DNA of 64,000 bases from Apostichopus japonicus (GCF_037975245.1 NC_092577.1:8903013-8967012); one strand, 5' to 3'. Counted from the first letter of the stretch, positions 24,059-35,922 are shown. Translations and numbers: made by a program. The notes: generated from the letters alone by a model not told the origin.

Positions 24059-25152
24059 CAGGCGCGGCGGAACGGAAAAATTATTGGGGGGGCTAATGTG
24101 TGGAGACTATCTAAGCGGAGCGCCACCATCGGTTGGCGCGGAGCGTACAAGAAAATTTGGGTTTTTTCAAACCCCCAGATGGCCGGAAACGGCACTTTCC
24201 GAGTGTTTTATGCTGCGAATACCCAGCCCTAAAATATAGGTCTCAAGCCTGCAATTTCTCAGATTGCACGTAAAAGTCTGTAAAAACATTGTAATTTGTA
24301 TATTCGATGGTTTTTTAAGAGAGTAGCTATTACTCGTAGTGTACTCGCAAAGATGTTTTTTAGTGTAGTACGGGCAGTGGCGGAGCTAGAGTATTGGTCA
24401 GGGAGGGCGAGAATGGTCTGTAGGGGAGCTTTCGACACTATCTAAGCGGAGCGCCACCACAGGTTGGCGCGGAGCGTACAGAAAATTTTTGAGTAAAGAT
24501 ACTCCCTAGATTGCAGGAAATGACCCTTTCCGGGGCCTTGCTAATTTGCAGATAAACGGAGAATAAATAGGTGTCGTCGCCATTTTGTCGGAAAATTAAA
24601 CCAACAGAATATGACAAATATCAATAGGTATATGAGAGCGCAATAAAATAGTCAAAAATCGCGAATAAGTAAAAAGTAGTGAAAAGCTGAAAAGGGCGCC
24701 AGCAGTCCATTTGAGTCCGTCAGGGGGGGGGGGAGGCATCCGCCCCCTGACTGTATATATGGACGCTCCGCCACTAAGTAAGGGGATGTTGGAGAACTGG
24801 CTGAAATGAGGCAAGTCATTGGCCTAAGACGAAGTTGTGTTACGCTTACCGGTACTCACACTCACTGCTTCCACTTTTCACTGCTTCCCAACCGCGTGAA
24901 GACTCGGTTGGGGTGACAATGTGGTCTATAGCCAGGGGACGGGCCGAGGGTCCCCCAGCAATTACTAAAATTATTACACCTATAGTGTATACGTGTGCAT
25001 CGGACAGATCGACAAGTATGCATTGAAAAATGGGCAGATGCACGTTTCGGAGCCTTGGTAAATATTGGGGGGGCTTATCATGCATTTGCCCCCTCAACTT
25101 TTTTATTGGGGGGGCTGAGCCCCCCCAAGCCCCCCCGGTTCCGCCGCCACTG
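24059..25152. mobile_element. hAT-like non-autonomous DNA transposon (outer element)
   Basis: The element begins CAGGCGCGGCGGAAC and ends GTTCCGCCGCCACTG, inverted termini that differ at three positions. It is flanked by a perfect 8-bp target-site duplication GATATACC (24051-24058 and 25153-25160). CAG...CTG termini with 8-bp duplications are typical of hAT elements. No transposase is present. The element is interrupted by a second transposon at 24375-24776; excluding that and its duplicated 8 bases, it is about 680 bp. The body carries the GCGGAGCGCCACC hairpin core at about 24108-24150. Confidence 0.85.
24375..24776. mobile_element. hAT-like MITE nested in the outer element
   Basis: Starts CAGTGGCGGAGC and ends GCTCCGCCACTA, so the terminal inverted repeat is 11 of 12. 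The flanking octamers AGTACGGG (24367-24374) and AGTAAGGG (24777-24784) match at seven of eight positions, consistent with an aged 8-bp target duplication. The element is 402 bp and non-coding. It is closely related to 59154-59549: CGAGAATGGTCTGTAGGGG, the hairpin core, ACTCCCTAGAT and GTCCATTTGAGTCCGTCAGG all align. Confidence 0.87.
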
Positions 25153-25160
25153 GATATACC

Positions 25161-26307
25161 CGTCATATATGTACTGTGTTTATTGTGGAAGTTAAGCCTT
25201 GATTATTCGCGTACCATTTTCCAAATTTTAGACAGTCCTAATCTAGTCGCGCAATTCACTCACGTATTGTACCAATTCAAACTATTGCTGTTGTCACGTT
25301 TAGCTGATATTCATTAAAGACTCGTGAACTCTCGTCTTGAAGTTGATCTTATGGGGGGAGGGGGGTGGTCAGTTGGTAGATTGTTGCAATCATTCGGTGA
25401 GATGTGGAATCGGGCTATGGTTGTATCATCACCTCTCACTTCACTTTTTAAGTATGTATCAGTGAAACATTGCGTTGAGGGTTACTTATATCGACCTGCT
25501 TTATGGTCTTAATATACATCAGAATGCACAATTGTATGTATATGTTTTCTTGATGGCTGTAACTATTACTTCGTTCTTCCGTTCATTTCCATCATGTCCT
25601 GCTGAAGTTAATCAACCACGGAGACCTGACCGAGACGATCAATTTGAACAGAACAAAATATTATTTGTTGCTAGAACGGACACCTCTAATCACGGACACT
25701 TGTAATCCTAATATTACTTGTTAATCCTGCTCTATAGCTCATATCTACACTCTTTTGTCAAATTGTGTATAATTTCTTTTTTTTAAATATATGTGTGTAC
25801 TAAACAGTGGTTTTACGTTCTTTTCATTTTCGTAAACCAAGACATATTCAGAGTTGAGCATCAACGCTTGTAGTTTCATCTACACAGTTTGCGTACTTAA
25901 CAGGCATATTACGCACATACGACAAAATATATCGGACACTTACAATGTTTGCGTATTAATTAAAGTAACAGAGAGCAATGCATATACGTATAGCAGCGAC
26001 TTTAGAACGGCAGATATGACAGAATAAACACAACAAGGGATAATTACCAGATATGAATTATATCATCAAATAAAGTCTTTGATTGTGTAAACTATTAATA
26101 ACAAACTTTGAAACCAGTTACAACTAAAGACTGATTCCTACCGATATCTATTTAGCATCCAGGAACGTTTATTAGAACGTCACATGACCTACACGACGCC
26201 ATCTTGTCAATTGGATGTTCTTCATTCCTGTTTCCATATGTTCTTCTTTCGTGATTTTCATCTGTTATTAAATGATTAAAGGATTCTAGACTTAAACTTT
26301 ACTCTGG
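25161..26307. other. Intergenic, upstream of NLR gene B
   Basis: No gene recognised. It probably includes upstream regulatory sequence for the candidate first exon at 26308. Confidence 0.35.
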
Positions 26308-26338
26308 ATGATGAACCTACAAAGCGATGATCGTACTG
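26308..26338 (+). CDS. NLR gene B, candidate first coding exon
   Basis: A 31-base exon encodes MMNLQSDDRT plus one base, followed by a consensus GTAAGT donor. Its phase 1 fits the AC-start of the NACHT exon at 28674 and gives DDRT-D-KKAILISSLKK. The layout (8-10 residues, phase 1, then NACHT) copies that of NLR gene A. The peptide is too short to confirm by homology; an alternative first exon at 28251 also fits. Confidence 0.4.
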
Positions 26339-28236
26339 GTAAGTAACGTACAGGAGACAGTAATGATGTGAAGCTATTTATGTACTGATATATACTAAGC
26401 ACATCATTAATAACAAAGGCTATGTACTGATGTACTAAACACGTCATTAATAACACAGGCTATGTTAAATTTATGACAACATATTACTATATATACATGG
26501 CGTCTTCAAGGCAATTTCAATGTATAAGAATGAAAATCCATGTCTGTATGATCGTATTTCAATGTCGATTTAAATATTTCATTAATGTGAAGGGAAGAAT
26601 TTTAAGCTCATGTTCGTCAAACTCTTATTATGTTAATCCTTGGATATTTAATATTTCATTAATGCAGCTACAACATATCTCTTCCAATTGAACATATGCT
26701 ATCTTTTCACTTAATTACTGTCAGATCAGATCATAAATATACTAACAGTGAGTCCTATCGAAACAGAAATGTAGAATTGTAATACTTTCATAGCAGGCCT
26801 TGCGCCTTTAGGCGTATGTCCAACTTAAATGAATGAATCGGGATGGAAATTATTAAATAGATTCCTCAAGGTATAGGCTTATTTTCAGCTTGCAATTATA
26901 TGCATGAGAAAGATGCATTTGTCTTACTTTCTATATGTAAGTAAATCATGTGGGAAGACTATGGACCATTGGATCAGTTTTACTCATATAAATCTAGTAA
27001 GAAGTTCATGGAACATGGTATAAGGTAGGCATATATTATGTGGTAAGTAAAGAGAACATTGAATAAGTTAAAATATGCTTACCCGGTGGGAATGTGGTTC
27101 TTGTCAGTAAAACTACGGTGAAACATTACAGTATTCTTAAACTCTACAAAACTTCCTGATAATTAGGAAGAATATTAAAACAAACGAATAAGCAGACGAG
27201 TTTAAGAATTTAACTGATTTTTTGTTTTATAAGATAGCAATCACGTGACTGATATTTTGCTTTATCAGGGTGACCAGAACGATGCATGGTAAAGGTTATT
27301 TTACTTTAATTATTAGAAAAATATAAATCATGTGATATTCAAACTAAATATAGCTTATAAAAGAACCGTTACAATTATTTTCCTCTGCCCGAGTCTGAGT
27401 CGTGACGTTAAAAGCAGCAGTTTAACCTAGGCTAACTAATTTAACCTGGTAGGCTAATACTATACACAAGAGTGTGTATTTGATAACAGTGTGTCATCTT
27501 ACTCTCTAATTTCATCAAATAAAGGTTACTGAGGGAATAATTACTAAATTTGATTTGATCCCCAACGTTAATATTTCGTCACGTGCGCGCTTTGTATTGC
27601 TGCATTATACACATTAAAGACCAAATTGGAAAATGTTAAAAAAGAAAACAGATTTTAACCTCACTTTTTTCAATGACCCTTGACTATAGTCAAACGTATG
27701 ACGTACATTTTTTTCTGATGTCACTATCGATTAGCATCGATAAAATAATAAAAATTAACCCAAACAGATTCTTTAACATGCAAATGAATAACCGTTGTAT
27801 CTACGATAAAGAGAGAGCCTCGCAATAATTGTGAAGCCCGCCATCCAAACTGACAACCTGTAGGTGACATTCTTAAAGGATATCATGAATATTGATAACA
27901 AAACAGAAAGTTGATTTATTTACAGGGCGTGTTAATATTAGATTACTTCAAAGGTCGATGTTTTGTGTAAACAGTAAATAAGGGATAATGAGAGATTCAC
28001 TTTGAAGTAATCTTTGTCGAGCCAGAGATCTGTTGGTAAAGTGACTGGTTCTGTTGACTTATAGAATTATACATTGATTTATGATAATTTTGTAAAGTTA
28101 GTTTTAACCATGCATTCTGTATCAATATATATTCAACAGATCATCGCTTTGAAAGATAATCATGGAAAATATCACTCAACGGAAAAGAAAAGTGAAGACC
28201 CAAATTTATCCCGCCAACCAGTCACGAAAGTTGTTG
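26339..28236. other. Intron 1 of NLR gene B
   Basis: No exon recognised except the alternative at 28251. A 42-45-bp tandem duplication lies at about 26379-26464 (TATGTACTGAT...CATTAATAACA repeated). The rest is AT-rich. Confidence 0.4.
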
Positions 28237-28272
28237 TGACGTCATAATCGATGGAGCGCCTTACAGTGCAAG
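28237..28272 (+). promoter_or_regulatory. CRE palindrome beside an alternative first exon of NLR gene B
   Basis: A perfect TGACGTCA (28237-28244) lies six bases upstream of an ATG at 28251. The frame MERLTVQ plus one base ends in AAG/GTTTGT at 28272, again phase 1, so it would splice in frame to the NACHT exon. It may be an alternative promoter with its own first exon, or chance. The donor is weaker than the one at 26339. Confidence 0.3.
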
Positions 28273-28673
28273 GTTTGTTGTAATTACATAGTCTTTTATT
28301 AGTAACTTAAGCATAAGAAAGCTGATGTTTAAAATAAACATTGATAAGGATTTAAGCCTCAGCTTTGTAATTACTCTTACAGTGTATGATCGAAAGTACA
28401 ATGTGATTTTTTTTTTAATTGTTTTCATTGTTTTGTGTCTACCTTATTCATTTGACTTAACCGATAGGAATTGTTATATGTAGATATAGGCGCATATAAG
28501 GCGATATAAAATTGCACATTACTCCAATTTGACTGGCACAATTTTGTCGTTCACAGCGACTTCAAACAGATTGCCCGCCGTTATTGTTTTCAGTTTATAT
28601 ATCAGCACTGACCCGCCCCAATTTTATTGACCAAATAGTAATGTTTACAAATCAAATTTTGCTATTTTTTCAG

Positions 28674-30193
28674 ACAAAAAGGCCATACTCATCAGTTCTC
28701 TGAAGAAACGATATAAACTACAATATGACGCAATCCAGCCCATACCGTACATCAAGGACAGACTATATTGTGTTGACAAGGTATTTGTTGAGGGCGGTAC
28801 AGAGATCTGCATAGTTAAAGGAGCGACGAAGGAGAAAGAAGGAACATGGGTACGTGTGGACTCGTACAAACATATCTTCACAGACCCTCGAATGAAAGCC
28901 AAACGGCGCATCATAGAAGCAGAACCCGGGTATGGTAAGTCAACAGTGACCCTACAGCTCGCCTATGATTGGTGCAATGGTGTAAAGGATTCACCTTTTG
29001 AAAACGTAGAGATTCTAATTCTTCTCCGGTTGAGGCAGCTGAACAGCAAGATATCTATCTATCAAGCAATTAAACTGTTCTTAGCACCAAACGATCCTCG
29101 TATCAAATCTTCTGATATTAAAAATATCATTGAAAGCTGTTCTTCTGTAAAGGTACTCCTGGACGGGTATGACGAGTTTCCTGATAGGGACGAAGCCACC
29201 GGAAGTGACGTAGGACGTATCATTACGAGGAATCTGTTTGGGAATATTGACGTCACGCTGACTACCAGATATCTTCCGAAGGACTATGACAAATCAAACA
29301 CAAAATATGTTAGGTTAGTTGGCTTTGACGAAAAAGCACGTGACCAGTACATTCGCAAGGCTGTTACTGGGGAAGACGAAAAAAGTGTTGCTAAGATTAA
29401 GCGCGCTTTGAAAGCAAACCCGATTTTGGATGACCTTTGTCAAGTACCTCTCTTATTTGCAATGTTTTCTCACATGACCCACGAAAAGAGACATTTTCAG
29501 AAATTTAAGTCAGTTACCGGTTTCTTTCGCTACATGATTAAATGTTTCCATAGTCACATGAGAAACAAATCACTGGACAAACACGCAAAGGAACACATGA
29601 TCGAACATGAAAAGGAACACGACGAACTGAGTAAAGTAGCATTTGAAGGTCTCTGTGGTGAAAACAAACAGTTATCATGGCGTAAGGATGGACTCTGTAC
29701 ACGACTAGGTCAAGGGTTTTGTCAACACTATATTGCAGTTGGTATCTTGGTAGAAGAAGAAGTGTCTGCTGAGACAAACGAACAGACTTCTACTACAGAC
29801 ATACAGACAAGGACTGACTTAAGGTTCTACCATCAACTATTCTGTGAATGGTTTGCGTGTTTCAGACTGGTAGAAATTGTAGCTGCTACAAGAAATGCAT
29901 CTGAGCTGAAGAATGTTCTTGATACAGTGGATCCATTTAATCTTCAGTACCTCTATAGATTCACATGTGGGATTAGCCCAGCCGTTGGGAAGAGAATAAT
30001 AGAATACTTGAAGAGCAGGAAAGACGGTGATAAGTTTGCCATCCTCTGCATCCTGGAACAAACTGGTGAGGTAGATGGAATCAAGGACACCGTCAGGGAT
30101 CTGTGTTCAAAGCGAGTTGACATCGAGGACAACGACAGCAAGCTTCTTCAGCGATCCACCATCCAGCTCTTGGAGATTGCATCTAGATTTAAT
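28674..30193 (+). CDS. NLR gene B, intact NACHT exon
   Basis: A 1,520-base open exon with acceptor TTTTTTCAG and donor AAT/GTAAGT. It encodes about 506 residues: a lead segment (KKAILISSLKKRYKLQYD to VFVEGGTE), then the NACHT NTPase. Walker A is EPGYGKST near 28924, Walker B VKVLLDGYDEFPD near 29149-29185, and the sensor-1-like VTLTTRYLP near 29248. The winged-helix/superhelical part includes PLLFAMFSHMTHE, FYHQLFCEWFACFRLVEI and LQYLYRFTCGISPAVGKR. The usual serine after PG in the P-loop is tyrosine here; the catalytic GKS/T is kept. NACHT NTPases bind ATP and drive NLR oligomerisation in the cytoplasm. No frameshift or internal stop occurs, unlike gene A. No Death, CARD or PYD domain is encoded in this exon. 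Confidence 0.95.
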
Positions 30194-31111
30194 GTAAGTA
30201 TGTTCATCATATGAAAACAGTTTTGTTACGTTAGTTTCTGTCAACTATACCAAAAGAACATGATGTTGATTGATTAACTAAATATAACAAATATCAATAT
30301 CAAAAACATAATTAGAAAAAAATCCACTTCATGAATGTTTACATTAAATTCAGCGACAAACAAATCTAAACAAATGTATATTACATTAAACTACACAGCC
30401 CGCCAAGAGAAAGTCACAAATTATCAATGTATTGTTTTATATCAATAAATCTTGTTTCATCGATGACTGTTTCGTTATGAGATATCATTAAAACCTATTG
30501 GAAGTATAAACAAAGATAGTTCAAGAATTAAGTTTACTGAAATACATGTCTCGGATAATCTAGACAGACATCGTTCCATCCGTTCGTAAATACTCAATTC
30601 AGATCTTTAAATATGTAAAGAAAACCAAACTGTGAACTCCAAAGGGTCAAAGAGTTAATGCAATAAACGTTACAACTGAGAAATTACTGATCGAATCTAC
30701 ACAGGCCCGTACAAACAATTTTTCTTTATTCATTTCTCAACATGGCCTTCTGCAAAACGTTGAAAGGAACATAAGATTCAATACCGTACCATTCACTGGT
30801 AGTTATGTGAAACCTGTAGTAGAGGTGAAAAGAATGATTTAAACTGAAATGCTACTCAACACGCAATCACAAAGAACAAGGTAACAGTGTAGATTGATTC
30901 CATGATATGTTCGAGTTTTCGTATAGATATGTTATAGGTGACGCTGCAGGAAGGTTGATAGGGTATATAGTTTTACACATTTCGGAATTAGTGTTTTCTT
31001 GACGTAGTTTGTTCCTATAAACGTATTGGACACTGCGTGGCGGTAAAACAGGCTAATGTATACCTTATCAGTAAAATATTGTCTTCACGGGTAACTCTAG
31101 GTATAATTTGA
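30194..31111. other. Start of the long NLR gene B intron 2
   Basis: AT-rich, no exon recognised. In particular, no leucine-rich exon resembling 13776-13985 follows the NACHT exon here. Confidence 0.45.
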
Positions 31112-31602
31112 AATCTAGGGTAACCATATCACTTATAGTAATCTAGGGTAGACATATCCCTTATTGTAATCTAGGGTAGACATATCCTTTATTGTAATCT
31201 AGGGTAACCATATCACTTATAGTAATCTAGGGTAGACATATCCTTTATTGTAATCTAGGGTAACCATATCACTCATAGTAATCTAGGGTAGACATATCCT
31301 TTATTGTAATCAAAGGTAGATATATCCCTTATTGTAATCTAGTGTAGACATATCCCTTATTGTAATCTAGTGTAGACATATCTCTTATTGTAATCTAGGG
31401 TAGACATATCTCTTATTGTCATCTAGGGTAGACATATCCCGTATTGTAATCTAGTGTAGACATATCCCTTATTGTAATCTAGGGTTAACATATCCCTTAT
31501 AGTAATCTAGGGTAGACATATCTCTTATTGTAATATAGGGTAGACATATCCCTTATTGTAATCTAGGGTAGACATATCCCTTATTGTAATCTAGGGTATA
31601 CA
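31112..31602. repeat. 28-bp minisatellite, about 17 copies
   Basis: The unit is approximately CTAGGGTAGACATATCCC followed by TTATTGTAAT, period 28. Variants with AACCATATCACTTATAG alternate with the main type in the first part, suggesting a dimeric 56-bp higher-order period at 31112-31290. Confidence 0.94.
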
Positions 31603-33208
31603 TTGTATTAAGGTACATTGTAAGGTCACTTTAATTCATGGAATTCACTTATTTACTTTTATTCATTTCTATAAAAGTAAAAGTGTTATAGACATTCAAC
31701 CTGGACTGTCATCATCCTTTAATTTAGCACCAGGTATTTAGAAAGTCTCATTACTCAATTTGTTCGACGTTTTGCTTTTGATTCACAACCAGTAAAAACA
31801 TGACAACAAAATATTTATTTCTTTATATTCCACATGAAAATATAAATGAATATTAAACTGCATCACTTAAAACTGGCCGAGAAACAGCGTATTACGTATT
31901 TTGCATAAGGGGTTTCAAGGTTGGAACGGAGCCACAGAAGTGGTGTTAATTTGATCATCAGAGGACTCCTGGTGGAAGTACAGGGGTAGAGACATATGTA
32001 TTGTAGTGCGCATGCGCGCTACAATATTGGGGTGACTCGCCCGCTCAATCATCTACATGGCTGGCTGGTGAATGCCAGTTCAACAAACATTCTTCAGAGC
32101 AATCTCAAATTCGGAGGTTGGCTACGCAAGAAAAAATCCAGACCCAGATTTGCAAAGAATTGTGGCGGCGAACAGTTAATTCTGCACACGCAAAGAAATA
32201 TATCTCCTTGAGTAGCATACTTCCTCAAAACAATACGTAAAATTCTCTACTTTGGTTTTATTATTCTCGAATTAAACAAGACAGGTAACATTGAACGCAT
32301 TTGAGTTAAACACATCCTGCTAAAATGTTGCAATCAGCAAATGTTAATCGTATTTATCCGCTACGATTCGGTGTTATTTGGTGAATCCGGGCACGAACAT
32401 CTATTCCGTAATGTCATGGCATTATATATTACAAAGTCATAGCTAGTTTCCACAGCTAGCGGCTCCGTACGTATATGGCGTATATTACGTGTTTTGGATG
32501 ATGAACCAGGTCCAGGAAATCGACCAATCAGTGTTTTATAGACAGGCGATTGTTACAGTGCAATGAGAGACTAGACCTACATTGTATTCGTTAGAATAAT
32601 CGTGCATTAGACCTTCGGTGTAAATCACCGTATGTTCGTAAAATGTCGGTAACTAGGCGAGTATCATAGAAATTAAAGTAAGGAGAATAACATGCGACAT
32701 GTACTGAAACCACCCATCCAGCTGGTGGCGCTTTGCTTGTACGACAAGAAAGTACCGGCGCGTAGTACAAACACTACGTCTTTGACATAACTAAAGTGAT
32801 AAGTGCCCCATATGGGTGCCAAAAATGTGGCAGTGGACTGTAGTTTCACAGGTAATTCTTAGGAAGTGATAGTAAAAGTAATTACATGAAGCTCATTTCT
32901 TTACTAGTGTCATCTGCTCAGCTGCTGCATTCTTATTCATTGGTCCCAGAGTATAGCTAGCCTAGGCTTCTAGACCGACTACGGCTATTCATTCGGATGC
33001 GAAAAATGTTAACACCTCATTTTACTTAAAACTGTATCCATAACGATAGATCCAGAAACCAGAATAACATGGGATGACGGTTATGATGTCCTGGGGTTAT
33101 CACTAACAATTCAATAATATGGAAGTGTTGTACACAAGTAGGCGTGTGTGGGAAAAGGGCGGGGAGGAGGGAGGGTTTGTTTTCACGGCATGCTTTAGGG
33201 ACAACTAG
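31603..33208. other. Region with a possible promoter, otherwise gene-free
   Basis: Contains the palindrome GCGCATGCGC at 32008-32017 (the NRF1 consensus) and a CCAAT box near 32523. A possible short first exon lies at 32812-32851. Nothing else is recognised. Confidence 0.3.
32812..32851 (+). CDS. Possible short first exon of unknown gene
   Basis: An ATG opens 13 codons (MGAKNVAVDCSFT) plus one base, ending at a GTAATT donor in phase 1. It lies 0.8 kb downstream of a GCGCATGCGC motif. The phase would also suit an NLR NACHT exon, but none follows before the window ends. Evidence is splice-site pattern only. Confidence 0.15.
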
Positions 33209-34952
33209 CAGGCGCGTATCCAGGATTTGCTAACCCGGGGGGCGCGAACTACTATCTAAGCGGAGCGCCACCATCGGTTGGCGCGCAGCGTACAAGAAAA
33301 TTTCTAGTTTTGATACCACCCAGATCACCGGAAACGGCACTTCTCGGGCTTGAAATGACCAACCAGATGTACAATTTTTTGCCTGAGAACCAAGTATTTC
33401 CTAATAGTTTTTTTTTTCCATCCATAACCTTTTTGAAGATTGTCAACCCGGCACACATCATGTTCGACCTCATCGCATCTCCTGTGGGTCATTGCTTTTA
33501 CTTTCTACGTCACGGCCCACAATACCCGTCAGCCCCACTTTCAAAGCTTTTAAGCCCATTATTTGTTGAGAATTTGAAAATGCACATTTCTCGTGATAAA
33601 CTCACTTCAAAACATACCGATAATGTTGTATAAAATTTCCTCTATGGACAACCAATATAGGAAAACTTCCTTCAACCCCTAACAGACCAGTCAAAATTGC
33701 ACGAGTAGAGGGAATTGTGCTGCAGAATGTTGGTCAGAAATTTTCGAAAATTCAGACACAGTTAATTTATTGGTGTTCAAATATTCAAACCTCTTATAAC
33801 GGCTATTATAAAACTTGGTTAAAGGAAATGAAAAAATAGCAGATATTTCCGAAACCGAACACTACACACATAGGCGTAGGCGGGGGGAGGGGGGGGGGGG
33901 AGGGGTGCAGCCGCTAATTCGCCATTACTAATGTAAAAGAGGAGTTTTGACATAATTGGACCTCCATGCTTTTTCTCTATCTACATAAGACATTTCGTTG
34001 TTTACATTAGCATCCCACGGTATACTGCGCAATTTTAGCGGACCGTACGGAACACGATGGCATGCGATGTAATAACCGATTCTTGCTAATATGAAATTGA
34101 TATTAACATGTTGAACGCGCGCGAAAATGTTTGGTTATTTTTTCAGGCAAGTCGGACAGTTTTGAGGCTTTTCATACTGGAACGCCATTTCATGCTCACT
34201 GATAAGATGTGATATTTGCTGTTTGCTTTAAAAATTCGAACAGGCGCGTAGCGAGGAATTTGCCATGGGAGGGGCGAAGCCCGTAGGCAAATTATCTAAG
34301 CGTAGCGCCACCATAGGTTGGCGCGAAGCGTACAAGAAAATTTTGGCCGAAAATGTCTCCCAGATCGCTGGAAATGACACTTCCTAGGCCCATGCAAGTT
34401 GCATCTAAGCACTTTCTATTTGAAAATTACTAGCAATATCATTAAAAAATTATGCTGAATGGGTGGGGGGAAGGGCGCTCGCCCCTTCCCAAAATGCGTC
34501 ATGTTCCCCGACGACACGGTCGAGTTCGAGACGAGCCACAGTTTCATAGCACAATTCTACAATTGTTTAAGACGTATATGCTCACACACGCGTTGTGATA
34601 GACCATATATAGTTTATATATAGATCATGAGTGAGAGAGGAAAATGGAAACGTCAAAAAATGGAGTTGTCGGTGTAAGGGGTAGGGTGAGTTACACCCTT
34701 ACGAAATCATTGATCCGTCACTGGCTACCCTGTGTATATAAAAGGGATCAGCGCTGTAATGATGTCACTGTTCCTCTTTCTCTTCCCGGTGTCTTGGCGT
34801 TTTTCTTTTACCCCCTCCTTTTCTCCTTTTTCTCTCTTTCTTCTTTTTCTTTTCCCTTCCTCCTCTTTTTCCACCTCTTTTTTCTCTCCCCTTTTTCTTA
34901 CCCGGGGGCGCGCGCCCCCAACACACCCCCCCCCCCCCTGGATACGCGCCTG
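33209..34952. mobile_element. 1.74-kb TIR element, composite
   Basis: Begins CAGGCGCGTATCCAGG and ends CCTGGATACGCGCCTG, a perfect 16-bp inverted repeat. Immediate flanks share ACTAG (33204-33208 and 34953-34957), a possible 5-bp target duplication. It carries the GCGGAGCGCCACC hairpin core near 33258. No transposase was seen; frames such as 33310-33633 have no motif. A second related element starts inside at 34241, so the 3' terminus could belong to either one. Confidence 0.7.
34241..34500. mobile_element. Second related element inside the composite
   Basis: Starts CAGGCGCGTAGCGAGGAATT, carries the hairpin core (GCGTAGCGCCACC...GGTTGGCGCGAAGCG) at 34298-34333 and the shared CCAGATCGCTGGAAATGACA block. 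The 3' end is uncertain; it may stop near the G/C-rich palindrome at 34470-34492 or share the terminus at 34952. Confidence 0.6.
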
Positions 34953-34980
34953 ACTAGGCTATGTCAATATTTGAGTGGAG

Positions 34981-35075
34981 CACTAAACTAATACAAGCAA
35001 AACAAATATTGGCCATGTGCCTCTCAGATACCGGAAATGACACTTTCCAGCATTGAAAGTTGCACAAACACTCCA
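34981..35075. mobile_element. Truncated fragment of the same transposon family
   Basis: CAGATACCGGAAATGACACT followed by TTCCAGCATTGAAAGTTGCA matches the subterminal part of the elements at 34241 and 24059. Neither terminus is visible. Confidence 0.5.
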
Positions 35076-35456
35076 CTTACTCGAGTCATTATAGAGGCGA
35101 GAAAAAAAGGTTGGTTCTTAAATCAGGAGTATAGTACTTACCAGTCTGGTCGCCATAACATGTCTCTGTTGTGCAAAGTACACCTATACTTTAAGAAAAG
35201 CGGGTTTAATCAAATTCAGTTTCAAACTCGAATGCACAATGTATATGTGAAGACTGATGATCCGACTTTTTGCCGTACATCACAAAGCGCCCTCACTTTT
35301 TTCAAGGCTTCACTTCTTATCGCGATCAACTGTGCATTCTTCCTAGTTGAATTTCTATGACGAGGATACAGTAACGTTAACATGTTGTTCAAATTTACCA
35401 ATCAGTGTCCAGGACTTGATATTCTCTGTCACGTCCGGAACATGTGTTCATCTGTG

Positions 35457-35600
35457 TACTCTCTTAAATTTGTAGACTGAAAAAATCAGTCTAAGGTTCG
35501 ACTGAAATTTATTTCAGTCCATAAGACCGATTTCCAGACGCTAAGACTGGAATTGTTTCCGAACGAAATTCAGCCTACAATAGACTGAATGCAATACCCA
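35457..35600. repeat. Left terminal and subterminal palindromic repeats
   Basis: After the terminal repeat come TAGACTGA...TCAGTCTA, CGACTGAAATTTATTTCAGT and further CAGTC/GACTG motifs, decayed palindromes with an AGACTGA half-site. Such arrays often bind transposase in TIR elements; that role here is inference. Confidence 0.75.
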
Positions 35601-35852
35601 ATAAAATCATTGTATTTTGTCACGTGCTCATTTTAATTTCAGTCCATGCGAAGACTGAACAGTTAAACCAATCCGGTCTGTCCAAATTAATGACGTATTC
35701 TAATCTACATATGCCCGGCCGCGTACGTAGGTACGTACGAACGTTGAATCGACTCGCCATCTTAGCTGAACTTACCTTGAATACCGAGAGAACTTACGCT
35801 TCGTTTTATGTGTAAAAACTAACCTTTTTAAGCTTTCCACGAGGGTATAAGA

Positions 35853-35922
35853 ATGGCAGAAACATTGAGAACGTGTTTGGCAGGCAAAGGATATGCAGAA
35901 GAAGTAATATCATTGCTCGAAG
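35853..35922 (+). CDS. Element gene, first exon (SAM-like start)
   Basis: An ATG opens 23 codons (MAETLRTCLAGKGYAEEVIS, then LLE) plus one base, with donor GTAATA. The pattern of a leucine-rich helix followed by a glycine turn and a second amphipathic helix resembles the start of a sterile alpha motif. The remainder of that domain should be in a following exon that I could not find; the SINE lies just there. The phase-1 end does not join the phase-2 exon at 36825, supporting a lost exon. Confidence 0.5.

Noticed and set aside
24059-25152. Several 60-106-codon frames within the hAT-like elements
   Set aside because: They cross known non-coding MITE sequence and poly-G/poly-C tracts on both strands.
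31112-31602. CRISPR-like array of regularly spaced short repeats
   Set aside because: There are no unique spacers. The whole 28-bp unit repeats, and the DNA is eukaryotic.
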